Positions 1 through 7,710 of a stretch of DNA of 64,000 nt are shown piece after piece. The stretch comes from CALKHT01 sp964511575 (GTDB lineage: Bacteria; Planctomycetota; Phycisphaerae; Phycisphaerales; Phycisphaeraceae), in assembly GCA_964511575.1 (NCBI GenBank), contig CAZEFM010000003.1, positions 29,173-93,172 of the forward strand. Direction: 5' to 3'. The stretch's first letter is position 1, and each line of letters opens with the position of its first letter. Below the pieces are notes generated by a model. The model was not told the origin of the DNA. It did no database searches and saw nothing but the letters and a program-made list of their open reading frames with translations. Position numbers and translations under genes: made by a program.

Positions 1-1
1 C

Positions 2-520
2 GAAGGCATGGGCCGCATCTACGCCCCCGTCACGCAGTCGTACAACAAGCGGCTGGTGGTGAGTCAGGGCCGATCGCGCGGCATGCGCGAGGAACTGATC
101 GTGGTGCACGGCCCGCACCTGGTGGGACAGGTCAGCGAGTGCACGCCGATGTCCTCAACCATTCGCCTGCTCACCGCGCCGGACGGCCCGGCCCGGCAGA
201 AGCTCGACGTTCGGATCATCGGTTCGCCGAGCGACCCGCAGCGTGCGGGGGTTGAGATGCCGCTTCAGTTGTCGCTGGACGAGGATGGCAATGGCTTTGT
301 CGCGCAGTGCCGTGCCACCGATCCGATTGCCGAAGGCGATCTGGCGGTGATGGCGGACCGCCGATGGCGTACGGAGGCACAGGGTTTTTTCGTGGGTCAG
401 GTGACGAAGGTGGAGCCTGATCCGAACAACCGTTTGACGTTCCGCCGGGTCACGGTCACGCCGATCGTTCCGCTGGAATACGTGGACCACGTGGTGGCAC
501 TGGTGCCGGCACAGGAATGA
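2..520 (+). CDS. mreC: Rod shape-determining protein MreC, C-terminal part (5' end outside window)
   Basis: This is the C-terminal half of an MreC-type protein; the frame is already open at the first base, so the true start lies upstream. MreC is a single-pass periplasmic protein that couples MreB/MreD to the peptidoglycan elongation machinery. The visible 170-odd residues are beta-rich and follow the MreC pattern: a GMREELIVVHGPHLVGQV stretch (promise of 'G..G.VG.V'), then STIRLLTAP, and a second beta domain ending near residue 160. The main support is the following gene, which looks like MreD. The family call rests on pattern and context rather than on a unique motif. mreB is not in the window. 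Confidence 0.72.
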   Translation, partial: EGMGRIYAPVTQSYNKRLVVSQGRSRGMREELIVVHGPHLVGQVSECTPMSSTIRLLTAPDGPARQKLDVRIIGSPSDPQRAGVEMPLQLSLDEDGNGFVAQCRATDPIAEGDLAVMADRRWRTEAQGFFVGQVTKVEPDPNNRLTFRRVTVTPIVPLEYVDHVVALVPAQE

Positions 521-529
521 AAGCAATTT

Positions 530-582
530 GGTGAATGGGTGATGTAACGGAACACGTGCGTTTCACCAATCGCCCAATCACC
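530..582. repeat. Quasi-palindromic repeat between mreC and mreD (TGGTGA family)
   Basis: The 13 bases at 530-542 (GGTGAATGGGTGA) pair with the reverse complement of 570-582 with two mismatches, across a 27-nt spacer. The same words recur at 4448-4547 and 50983-51014. Immediately downstream, CCGAAAT(T)CGCA is present twice in tandem (589-610 region). Function is unknown; a stem-loop in the mreC-mreD transcript is possible. Confidence 0.5.
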
Positions 583-611
583 ACTTGCCGAAATTCGCAA
601 TCCGAAATCGC

Positions 612-1163
612 ATGAACTGGCCCATGTTCGGCATCCTGGCGTTTGTCATGCTCGTGCTGGAGCGCGGGCTGCACCCGTTGCTTGCGCTGGGCGATTCGGT
701 CAGTCCGAGTTTTCTGCTCATTCTGCTGGTGTATGTGGGCATGTTCGCCCCACCGCTCACGGCGGCGTTCGCGGCGGTCGTGCTCGGCGCGCTGGTGGAT
801 GTCACCAACCCGCTGGCGATGCTCCCCCCCGTCGGGCTCAAGCCGATCATCGGACCGCATGCCCTGGGCTTTCTCGTCGGAGCGTATGCGCTGATTCAAC
901 TGCGCGGCATGATCTTTCGCGGCTCCCCCGTCACGATGGCGATCGTCGTGTTCCTCGTGGGCACGTTCGTCAGCCTCACCACCGTCTTTCTCCTGGGGAT
1001 GCGCGGCTTCATCGCTGAACCGATCATCGGCTTCTCCCCCGTCGAGGACCTGGTCCACCGCTTCCTCGTCCTGCTCTACACCGCGGCGATGGCGCTGCCC
1101 GTCGGCTGGCTGCTGAGCAAAGCGACGCCGTTGCTCGCGTTCAGCTACGGAAAGATGCGATAG
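612..1163 (+). CDS. mreD: Rod shape-determining protein MreD (probable)
   Basis: A 183-residue, strongly hydrophobic protein with about five membrane segments (VMLVLERGLHPLLALG, LLILLVYVGMFAPPL, AAFAAVVLGALVD, MAIVVFLVGTFVSL, VLLYTAAMALPVGW). Size, topology and position directly after an mreC-like gene fit MreD, the inner-membrane partner that recruits MreC and MreB to the elongasome. I chose the ATG at 612; an in-frame TTG at 585 would add nine residues that look like repeat-derived sequence. MreD sequences are poorly conserved, so the call leans on context. Confidence 0.68.
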   Translation: MNWPMFGILAFVMLVLERGLHPLLALGDSVSPSFLLILLVYVGMFAPPLTAAFAAVVLGALVDVTNPLAMLPPVGLKPIIGPHALGFLVGAYALIQLRGMIFRGSPVTMAIVVFLVGTFVSLTTVFLLGMRGFIAEPIIGFSPVEDLVHRFLVLLYTAAMALPVGWLLSKATPLLAFSYGKMR

Positions 1164-1175
1164 GGCTTGAATGCA

Positions 1176-1291
1176 AGTTCGAACGACGAATGACGAACCA
1201 AGTTCGAAGTTCGAAGTTCGAGACAATCGACGTGGTCACCTTTCCCTGTCGGCCATTCGGTATTGGGCCTTCGAGTTCTTTCGTCGTTCGA
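1176..1291. repeat. Quasi-palindromic repeat with AAGTTCG tandem units
   Basis: The convergent gap between mreD and the LptA-like gene holds GTTCGAACGACGAATGACGA near 1176, three perfect tandem copies of AAGTTCG at 1200-1220, and TTCGAGTTCTTTCGTCGTTC at about 1269-1288. The last is close to the reverse complement of the first block (ATCGAACGACGAAAGAAC). The region could fold into an imperfect stem and serve as a bidirectional terminator between converging genes. That role is inference. Confidence 0.55.
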
Positions 1292-1295
1292 TCTT

Positions 1296-4200
1296 CTACT
1301 GAACCGGCGCTCTGCCCGGCCCGGGGCTGTCGATCCGGATCGCATCCCGCCGCAGGTCCCAGCGAAAGCGTTTGGCGGTCATGGGGGTGGGTCGGCCTTC
1401 CTGGATGACCTGCGTGACGCCGCCTTCCTCCGCGTGGAGCAGAACGGTTTCGTCTTCGCCGGTGTAGAGCAGGTGGTCGGTGGTGATGGTGTATTGGTTG
1501 GAAACGATCTGCACGTGTTCATCGGCCCGGATGGCGACGACGCCGGGCTGTGGGCCGCGTTCACTGAGCCAGGCGTTGAGGCCGCCCGTTTCCTCCAGGT
1601 CCGCCACGAGGGTGGCGCAGTCGAGCTGCAGCTTCTCCTGCCTGCCCTGCGGCCGATGCACCATGTGAACACGGTCGCGGATGGTCATGTCGTTGCGTTC
1701 GGCATCGAGCGTGAGCGAACCATGCCAGGTGAATACCGTGGCGCCCTGCCCGGTGAACGCAACGGGTGAGGCGGCGTTGTCTGCTTCGGCGGCGGCTCGG
1801 GACGGTTTGCGACGCTCATCCTGCACGAGCATGGAGCCGGCACCGACGACGTTGACCTGCCCCGTGGGGTGGTCGAAGACGATGCACGGCCCGGCGAGGC
1901 GCAGGCGTGTGGCAAGCTGCTGATTGGGCGCATCGACCCAGCTTTCGCTGAGGAGGGTGGCATCGCCCTGAGCGATGACCTGTCGGATCGCGCGTTCGCC
2001 GCCGAGCATCCGCCGCATCATCGGCTCGCTGGTGTCGACGATGGTGCCGGCGACCGGCGCGGGGGCATCGTCCACCTGAGCGAACATGAGGTCGAGGCGC
2101 TGCGAGGTGGAACGGGTGGTGTCGTTGCCGTTGCGGGCATCGACGGTGACGTCGCCGACGAAGCTGGCTTCGCCACGGGCATCATCGAAGCGCAGCGCCT
2201 CGGTCCAGCGGATGGTGGCCAGGTGCTGCGGGTCGTGAACGAACGCGATGGGCGCGTTGGGTTGCGGCTCGGCCCGTTCATCGAGGGCGAAGTACAGCCT
2301 GCCGGGGCCATGCACTTCGAGCGTCCTGGCGGGTTCCACCATGGTGATGTGGTTGCCGACGAGCAGGCCGTCGTGCGTTTGCAGGTTGACGGGTTTGCCT
2401 TCCGTGCCGTGGAGGTCGACCTGCCCGGCATCGACGATGGCGATGAGCAGATCGGCGGTGATGGCGACGTTCTGCTCCGCCCGCTCCACGCGCACATGAT
2501 GCCGGGCGGTCATGCGCCGCACCGGCGGCAGCGCGTTGTCAGCGTCGGCATCGTCGCTGCCCGCTTCGCTGTCCAGTTCGACGAGCACCTCGCCCGCCCA
2601 GAGTTTGTGCTCGGGCTGCTCGGCGTAGACATCGCCCCGCGCGGTGAGCGTGGCGGGTTGGAGCCGGCCGGCCGCATCGGGTTGCGTGGCAATGGCGAGC
2701 GCATCGCTGCGCATCGTCAGCTCATCCTGCGGACGTTTGCCGCGGGCGAAGATGCGCACGTTGCCCAGCGCATCGATGGCTTCGATGCCCTGTTCATCAT
2801 CCACCATCTCGCCGAAGCGCAGCGCGAGTTGGTCGGTGTCGAGTTCGAACGCGTCCTGTCGCACCGCGACGTTGCCGTGGAACGTGGCGTTCCGCAGCGC
2901 GGTGAAGTGCAGCGGCCCCGGGTCGGCGTCGGCCTTGTCACGCGGAGCAAAGACGAGGTCCAGCCGATCGTGCCAGGCGATGCGCATGTCCGGCGGAAGA
3001 CGCGGCGGATCACCGGCGCGCGGCTCATCCTTACCGGCACGACCACGCAGTTCACCCGCCCCGTGCAGCACCGCGGAACCCTCACGCTGGTTCACCACCA
3101 TGCGTTCGGTCTGCACGTTGCCCAGTTCAGGCGACGAAATAACAACCGGCTGATGCAATCCCTGAAACGCTTCGAAGACGCCCGTGCTGCTGACGAAGTT
3201 GACGCTGCCCGCGAGGATGGCGGCCGGCTTGTCGCCACGCGTTTCGATGCGCACCGGCGCGCCCCAGAGCTGCAGTTGCACATCGTCGGCCGTCAGGGCG
3301 GCGGGCGGCGTCTCCTGCGGGGCGACGATCAACGCGCCGCGCCAGGTGATGGTCATGTCATCGGCCGCGACCGGCATGAGCGACGCTGGCTCAGGTGGCG
3401 CGGGGATGTCGCTGTCGAAACTGCTCTCGTTGGTGCGATGCGGAGGCGCGGCAGGTGTTCGGGGTGTCGACCGCTCCGTCGTGGAGGGAGGCGCATCGCC
3501 TGTCGACTGCGGCTCATCGAAGACTTCATCGCTCACGGCGTTGCTCGTCAGCGCGAAGATCAACGCCAACTCATCCGCATCGATCGCCATGTCGGCACTG
3601 ACGACCTTCACATCCTCATCCAACGTGGCGCGGTAGAAGTTCGCATCGGCGGCAACGGACGATGGCTCGCGCGGCTGACGCGGTTGACGCGGCGCGGCAT
3701 CGCTGGTGGTTGCATCCGGTGAGGCGGTTTCAAACGTGTCGGCGGCGATGCGCAGTTGATCGCCGCGCAGAATTTCCAGCCGGTCGACCTGCTTCTTCGC
3801 GGCGTTGTAGTTCAGTCGCAGCCCCGTGCCGCGAAAATCGAACCGGGCGCTGGTAGCGTGCACCGGCGAGTCGCTTTCGATCATGCCCAGGTCCAGGTCG
3901 AACGTCGCCTCATCGAGGAACAGCCGCAGCTTGATGTCGGGCGAATCGTTGCTGAGGTCGACGACGCGGCCGTCCTGTGCATCGAAAAGGGTGAGCACCA
4001 CGTTGCGCCGCAGCCGTCCGCCGCGCAACTGTTCATCGGGCAGGTTGAACGTGCCTTCGAGCGCCTGAACCTGCAGGACGCGGCGATACGGTTCCATGTG
4101 GATGCGCACCCCGGGCATCGCCACTTCCCAGATGCCCTGCGGCTTGCGCGCGCTGGATGCCCAGTGCAGTTCGGTCAGTTGCGTGCCATCGTCGCTGGGC

Positions 4201-4415
4201 AGCGTGGCCCGGCCGCGACCCGAACCCGCCAGCTTGTCGTGCAGCGACCGCTCGCTGGCGGCCTCCAGATCGAACGGCGGTGCATCCACGTTCCCGGCAT
4301 CGCGGATGTTGCGCTCCTGTTGTGGCGGCGGATCGCCCCCCGCCAGAAACGCGACCAAAAGCACCAGCGCTCCCAGCACCACCGCCCCACCGATTATGGC
4401 GACCCGTTGAATCAT
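1296..4415 (-). CDS. Giant membrane-anchored LptC/LptA (OstA)-like periplasmic protein
   Basis: A 1039-residue protein that opens with one membrane anchor (residues about 5-27, VAIIGGAVVLGALVLLVAFL) and continues as a beta-strand-rich periplasmic region. Segments such as GIWEVAMPGVRIH, VLQVQALEGTFNL, RIAADTFETA, GRRVTARHHVRVERAEQNV-like stretches and LQTHDGLLVGNHITM are reminiscent of the repeated beta-jellyroll strands of LptC/LptA/OstA proteins, which bridge lipopolysaccharide across the periplasm. Pro/Ser/Thr-rich linkers lie near residues 240-255 and 295-345. Typical LptA or LptC has about 190 residues, so this would be a multi-domain version. The ATG at 4415 is the natural start. Without a profile search the fold assignment is moderate; an AsmA- or adhesin-like protein is an alternative. 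Confidence 0.5.
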   Translation of the reverse strand: MIQRVAIIGGAVVLGALVLLVAFLAGGDPPPQQERNIRDAGNVDAPPFDLEAASERSLHDKLAGSGRGRATLPSDDGTQLTELHWASSARKPQGIWEVAMPGVRIHMEPYRRVLQVQALEGTFNLPDEQLRGGRLRRNVVLTLFDAQDGRVVDLSNDSPDIKLRLFLDEATFDLDLGMIESDSPVHATSARFDFRGTGLRLNYNAAKKQVDRLEILRGDQLRIAADTFETASPDATTSDAAPRQPRQPREPSSVAADANFYRATLDEDVKVVSADMAIDADELALIFALTSNAVSDEVFDEPQSTGDAPPSTTERSTPRTPAAPPHRTNESSFDSDIPAPPEPASLMPVAADDMTITWRGALIVAPQETPPAALTADDVQLQLWGAPVRIETRGDKPAAILAGSVNFVSSTGVFEAFQGLHQPVVISSPELGNVQTERMVVNQREGSAVLHGAGELRGRAGKDEPRAGDPPRLPPDMRIAWHDRLDLVFAPRDKADADPGPLHFTALRNATFHGNVAVRQDAFELDTDQLALRFGEMVDDEQGIEAIDALGNVRIFARGKRPQDELTMRSDALAIATQPDAAGRLQPATLTARGDVYAEQPEHKLWAGEVLVELDSEAGSDDADADNALPPVRRMTARHHVRVERAEQNVAITADLLIAIVDAGQVDLHGTEGKPVNLQTHDGLLVGNHITMVEPARTLEVHGPGRLYFALDERAEPQPNAPIAFVHDPQHLATIRWTEALRFDDARGEASFVGDVTVDARNGNDTTRSTSQRLDLMFAQVDDAPAPVAGTIVDTSEPMMRRMLGGERAIRQVIAQGDATLLSESWVDAPNQQLATRLRLAGPCIVFDHPTGQVNVVGAGSMLVQDERRKPSRAAAEADNAASPVAFTGQGATVFTWHGSLTLDAERNDMTIRDRVHMVHRPQGRQEKLQLDCATLVADLEETGGLNAWLSERGPQPGVVAIRADEHVQIVSNQYTITTDHLLYTGEDETVLLHAEEGGVTQVIQEGRPTPMTAKRFRWDLRRDAIRIDSPGPGRAPVQ

Positions 4416-4447
4416 GTGTGCAGTTTATCGCGATGGAGGGGCGAAGG

Positions 4448-4547
4448 GGGATTTGGTGATGGGGCGAGGTGGCGATTGGGTGCGGTGGGGATCCTGCGTG
4501 CGGCGATTTCATCACCAAATTGGCGAATCGCCCCGTCACCAAATCCC
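4448..4547. repeat. Inverted repeat, 20-bp arms, between divergent genes
   Basis: Left arm 4448-4467 (GGGATTTGGTGATGGGGCGA) and the reverse complement of right arm 4528-4547 differ at one base. The spacer is 60 nt and itself contains related ATTTGG/CACCAAAT words. The element lies between the divergent LptA-like gene and the siroheme gene and belongs to the same word family as 530-582 and 50983-51014. Confidence 0.75.
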
Positions 4548-4556
4548 TTCTCTCGT

Positions 4557-4562
4557 TAAACT
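4557..4562 (+). promoter_or_regulatory. -10-like box 7 nt before the siroheme gene ATG (leaderless start)
   Basis: TAAACT preceded by CGT; only seven bases separate it from ATG 4570 and no Shine-Dalgarno sequence is visible. Transcription would begin at or next to the ATG. The same arrangement occurs at 30919, and similar boxes at 5267 and 23698. Confidence 0.45.
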
Positions 4563-4569
4563 ATTACCC

Positions 4570-5196
4570 ATGCGCGATTTGCCGGTCATGCTGAACGTTC
4601 GCGGCAGGCGGTGTGTCGTCGTGGGGGGTGGCGCGGTGGCCAGACGGCGGGCGGCGGCACTGACGGCGGCGGGGGCTCAGGTCACCGTCATCGCCCCGGA
4701 TGTCACCTTTGCCGAGCCGGGCGTCGCCGTCGAGCGGCGGGCCTACCATACAGGCGACCTCGCCGGGGCGTTCGCCGTGGTCATCGCCACTGATGACCCG
4801 CAGGTGAACGCGGCCGCAGCGGAAGAGGCCCGGCAGGCGGGCGTGCTGATCAACCGGGCGGACGACCCGGCCGCGGGCGATTTCACGGTGCCGGCCCACG
4901 TCCACCGCGGGCCGATCACCCTTGCGGTGCACACCGGGGGCGTGTCCCCCCCTGCCGCGGCGGCGATCCGCGATGAACTGGCGGCCGCGCTCGCCCCGCA
5001 CTGGCAGACGCTGCTGGAGACGATCGCGCCGTACCGCGGCCGACTGCAGGCGGCGTGCCCCGACCCGGCCGAGCGACAGCGCCGGCTGACCGCGCTGAGC
5101 AGCGGCGAAGCGGTGGAAGCGCTGCGGCAAGGCGGGGTGGAAGGGCTGCGGGCGTATTGCGAGGCGATCGTGGGCGAGGCGGCGAGGGAGAAATAG
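4570..5196 (+). CDS. Precorrin-2 dehydrogenase / sirohydrochlorin ferrochelatase (CysG N-terminal/Met8 type)
   Basis: A 208-residue cytoplasmic enzyme of the siroheme synthase N-terminal family. It would oxidise precorrin-2 to sirohydrochlorin with NAD+ and may also insert iron. The Rossmann NAD-binding motif VVVGGGAVARRR is at residues 16-27, followed by AAALTAAGAQVTVIAP, the typical second strand. LINRADDPAAGDFTVPA carries the conserved region holding the catalytic aspartate, and LAVHTGGVSPPAAAAIRDE is the family's SPxxAxxxR segment. There is no methyltransferase domain, so it is the short SirC/YlnF/Met8 type. It is followed by HemX-like and hemA genes, which fits a tetrapyrrole cluster. 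The start is set by the -10 box 7 nt upstream. Confidence 0.88.
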   Translation: MRDLPVMLNVRGRRCVVVGGGAVARRRAAALTAAGAQVTVIAPDVTFAEPGVAVERRAYHTGDLAGAFAVVIATDDPQVNAAAAEEARQAGVLINRADDPAAGDFTVPAHVHRGPITLAVHTGGVSPPAAAAIRDELAAALAPHWQTLLETIAPYRGRLQAACPDPAERQRRLTALSSGEAVEALRQGGVEGLRAYCEAIVGEAAREK

Positions 5197-5235
5197 CCGG
5201 TAAGCAATAATCCATCGCCCATTTGCAATGTGGGA

Positions 5236-5255
5236 GGCGACAACCCCAAGTCGCC
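5236..5255. terminator. Short GC hairpin after the siroheme gene
   Basis: GGCGAC (5236-5241) pairs with GTCGCC (5250-5255) around an 8-nt loop AACCCCAA. No T run follows, so it may be a weak terminator, a transcript-stabilising stem, or one more phrase-type intergenic repeat. Confidence 0.3.
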
Positions 5256-5266
5256 GCGTTGGCAAT

Positions 5267-5272
5267 TACAAT
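5267..5272 (+). promoter_or_regulatory. -10-like box TACAAT 9 nt before the hemX-like ATG
   Basis: TACAAT within GGCAATTACAATGG, with nine bases to ATG 5282 and no ribosome-binding site. This suggests a second, leaderless promoter inside the tetrapyrrole cluster. Confidence 0.4.
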
Positions 5273-5281
5273 GGTTCGTTC

Positions 5282-6250
5282 ATGCCTGACCACCTGACCA
5301 CCACGAGTCTTGTCATTCTCACGCTGCTGTCGGCAGCGGCGAGCGTGATGGCGTGGTGGCGTTTGTGGCGACCGGGCACGGGGTGGGCGGGGGCTGGCGT
5401 GCAGCGATTGCTGCTGACGATGTGCGGCGTGGGGAGTTTGGCGCTGTTCGCGTACCGGGCGCTGGTGGTGCATCAGGGCTGGGAGCCGCTGCAGGCGCAT
5501 GTGGATGGGCTGGTGCTCATTGCCGCGCTGGTGGCGGCCACGGTGTTTTTCTTGCAGGCGCCGTCGCGCGTGCCGGGCATCGCGCCGTTCGGTTTGCCGG
5601 TGCTCACCGTGCTGCTCGCCTGGGCGATCTGTGCCAGCAGCTTCACGCTCGAAGGGTTCGCCATCACGTCGATCTGGAGCAGCGTGCATCTGGCATCGGT
5701 GTATGTGGGCACGTTCTTCCTCGCTGTCGCGGCGGTGGCGGGCGGCAGCTTCCTGCACGCCCAGCGCCGGCTGCGCAGCAAACGGGCGGTGAGCGACCCC
5801 TCCCCCGTTGCGAGCCTCGAAACCATTGAAACGCTCATCGTTCGCACCAGCGCGCTGGGCTTTGCCATCCTGAGTCTGGGGCTGATCACCGGGCTGGTGA
5901 TTGTCGCATCGGTGGCGGACAACAAGCTGGGCGATGGCTGGTGGTACTCGCCCAAGATCATGCTGGCGACGACGGTGTGGCTGATTTATGCCGTCATCAC
6001 CAACGTACGCCACACCACCACGTTCCGCGGGGCACGCGCCGCCTGGCTGAGCATCGCGGGACTGGTGCTGCTGCTGGTGACGTTCGGCGTGGTGACGAGC
6101 ATGAGCAAGGCGCAAAGCCACGAGCCGAGCCCCACCCCGCCGCCCGCCGTGGAGGAATCGACGCCTGCCAACGACGACAAGGAAACCATCGACAGCACGG
6201 TGCGGCATGATGTGGTCGCATGGATGGGAGGGCACGCATGCAGATTCTGA
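5282..6250 (+). CDS. hemX: HemX/CcsA-like cytochrome c assembly-family membrane protein
   Basis: A 322-residue polytopic protein with about eight membrane helices (for example TSLVILTLLSAAASVMAW, LIAALVAATVFFL, LPVLTVLLAWAICA, VYVGTFFLAVAAVAGGSFLH, ILSLGLITGLVIV, LATTVWLIYAVIT, IAGLVLLLVTFGVV). The order and the WYSPKIMLATTVWLIYA segment match the CcsA/HemX family (cytochrome C assembly protein). Such genes commonly sit next to hemA and affect glutamyl-tRNA reductase level or heme delivery. The hydrophilic C-tail is Pro/Glu-rich. The last 13 bases overlap the start of hemA, so the two are translationally coupled. Confidence 0.78.
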   Translation: MPDHLTTTSLVILTLLSAAASVMAWWRLWRPGTGWAGAGVQRLLLTMCGVGSLALFAYRALVVHQGWEPLQAHVDGLVLIAALVAATVFFLQAPSRVPGIAPFGLPVLTVLLAWAICASSFTLEGFAITSIWSSVHLASVYVGTFFLAVAAVAGGSFLHAQRRLRSKRAVSDPSPVASLETIETLIVRTSALGFAILSLGLITGLVIVASVADNKLGDGWWYSPKIMLATTVWLIYAVITNVRHTTTFRGARAAWLSIAGLVLLLVTFGVVTSMSKAQSHEPSPTPPPAVEESTPANDDKETIDSTVRHDVVAWMGGHACRF

Positions 6251-7656
6251 TGCTGGGCGCCAACCATCGCACCGCGCCGGTCGAGCTGCGCGAACGCATG
6301 AGCCTGACGGGCGAACGCCTGGACAGCGCCTTCGATCTGGTGCGCAGCCGCTTCCCCCATGTCGAAATGGTCATCCTCTCCACGTGCAACCGCACGGAGC
6401 TGTACCTCGCCCGGCCGGAACTCGAATCGCCGTCACTGGACGACCTGCGGCTGGCGTTCGGCGCGGTGTGCGGCATTGAGGCGGCAACGCTGCAGGATGT
6501 CACGCTGCACCTCAAGCAGGAGCAGGCGGTGACGCATCTGTTCCGCGTGACGGCGGGGCTCGACTCGATGGTGCTGGGCGAGCCGCAGATTCTCGGGCAG
6601 GTGAAGCGGGCGTATGAATCGGCCAACCAGCGCCATGCTGTGGGCCCGGTGCTGCACCGCGTGTTTCAGCAGGCGATCGCCACCGCCAAGCACGTGCGCA
6701 CGGAAACGGGGCTGGCGGAACGCCGCGCCTCGGTCGGTTCCGCCGCGGTCGATTTCGCGCGCAAGATCTTCTCCCACTTCGAGGACAAAACCATCGTCGC
6801 CATCGGCGCGGGGGAAATGGCGAAGATCACGCTCGAACATCTGAAGCTGCTCGCACCGGCCAAACTGTGGATCGTCAACCGTTCGCCGCAGCGTGCCGAA
6901 TCGCTGGCACAGGCTCTGGGATTGAACGAACCGTCGCGTGGCGGGCCGCGTCCCTGGTCGGAACTGGATCAGTTGCTCGTGGAAGCGGACATCGTGGTGA
7001 CGAGCACCGGCGCGACGGAGCCGATCATCACGGCCGAGCGGTTCAAGCCGTTGGTGCGTCGCCGCCGCAGTCGGCCGCTGTTCCTGATCGACATCGCCCT
7101 GCCGCGCGACGTGGAGCCGGCGGTGGCGTCGTTCAACAACGTCTACCTTTACAACCTCGACGATCTGCAGCAGGTGGTCGCGCAAACGCTGGGCGAGCAC
7201 GATGAAAAACTCGCCGCCTGCGAATCGGCGATCAGCGAAGCCGTCAAGGCGTGCGTGAGCCAGATCCAGACGCGCGACATCGGCCAACTCATCGGCACGC
7301 TGCGACAGATGCTGCACGAAATGGGCAAAGCCGAGCAGCAGCGCGCCGCGGCGAAACTCGCAGCCGTCGCTCCCGAAGACCTGCCCGAACGCATCGATCA
7401 GGTGCTCGAGGAACACACGCATCGGCTGGTGAACAAGATCCTGCACCTGCCGCTGAGTCGCCTCGATCGCCGCAACGCCGATGCGCCTCTGGGTTTCACC
7501 GCCGCCGCCCTGCGCTATCTCTTCAAACTCGATGAACAGGGCGACGCCCCCACCGCCGATGATGCATCAACCACACCGCGCGCCGAACGCACCTGCCCCA
7601 ACCCGAAAACACCCTCATCGCCGTTCGCGAACCCGGTACGGGTAAAAGCAAAGTAG
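6238..7656 (+). CDS. hemA: Glutamyl-tRNA reductase
   Basis: A 472-residue enzyme that reduces glutamyl-tRNA(Glu) to glutamate-1-semialdehyde with NADPH, the first committed step of C5-pathway tetrapyrrole synthesis. MLGANHRTAPVELRE opens the catalytic domain and ILSTCNRTELY contains the nucleophilic Cys50. GLDSMVLGEPQILGQVKRAY is the family signature, IVAIGAGEMA the NADPH-binding loop, and the C-terminal dimerisation helices follow (QTRDIGQLIGTLRQ, VNKILHLPLSRL). I chose ATG 6238 over an upstream in-frame codon because MQILMLGANHRTAP matches the usual N-terminus. The last 45 residues are a Pro/Ser/Thr-rich tail beyond the usual end. Confidence 0.95.
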   Translation: MQILMLGANHRTAPVELRERMSLTGERLDSAFDLVRSRFPHVEMVILSTCNRTELYLARPELESPSLDDLRLAFGAVCGIEAATLQDVTLHLKQEQAVTHLFRVTAGLDSMVLGEPQILGQVKRAYESANQRHAVGPVLHRVFQQAIATAKHVRTETGLAERRASVGSAAVDFARKIFSHFEDKTIVAIGAGEMAKITLEHLKLLAPAKLWIVNRSPQRAESLAQALGLNEPSRGGPRPWSELDQLLVEADIVVTSTGATEPIITAERFKPLVRRRRSRPLFLIDIALPRDVEPAVASFNNVYLYNLDDLQQVVAQTLGEHDEKLAACESAISEAVKACVSQIQTRDIGQLIGTLRQMLHEMGKAEQQRAAAKLAAVAPEDLPERIDQVLEEHTHRLVNKILHLPLSRLDRRNADAPLGFTAAALRYLFKLDEQGDAPTADDASTTPRAERTCPNPKTPSSPFANPVRVKAK

Positions 7657-7679
7657 GCCAGGGACAACACTGGCGTACT

Positions 7680-7710
7680 CTCCGTTGCCTATGTGCCTCC
7701 GTGCCTTCAC
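7680..7710. repeat. GCCTCCGTGCC phrase repeat between converging genes
   Basis: The sequence CTCCGTTGCCTATGTGCCTC continuing CGTGCCTTCA lies in the 50-bp gap between hemA and phoR and touches the phoR stop. The same words appear at 29241-29275 (CCTCCGTGCCTCCTTGCC) and, inverted, at 17877-17896 (GGACGGAGGCACGTAGGG). Confidence 0.5.

Noticed and set aside
1869..3722. 617-residue open frame antisense to the LptA-like gene
   Set aside because: Composition is Arg/Gly/His-rich as expected from a mirrored frame. The minus-strand protein has a signal anchor and beta pattern.
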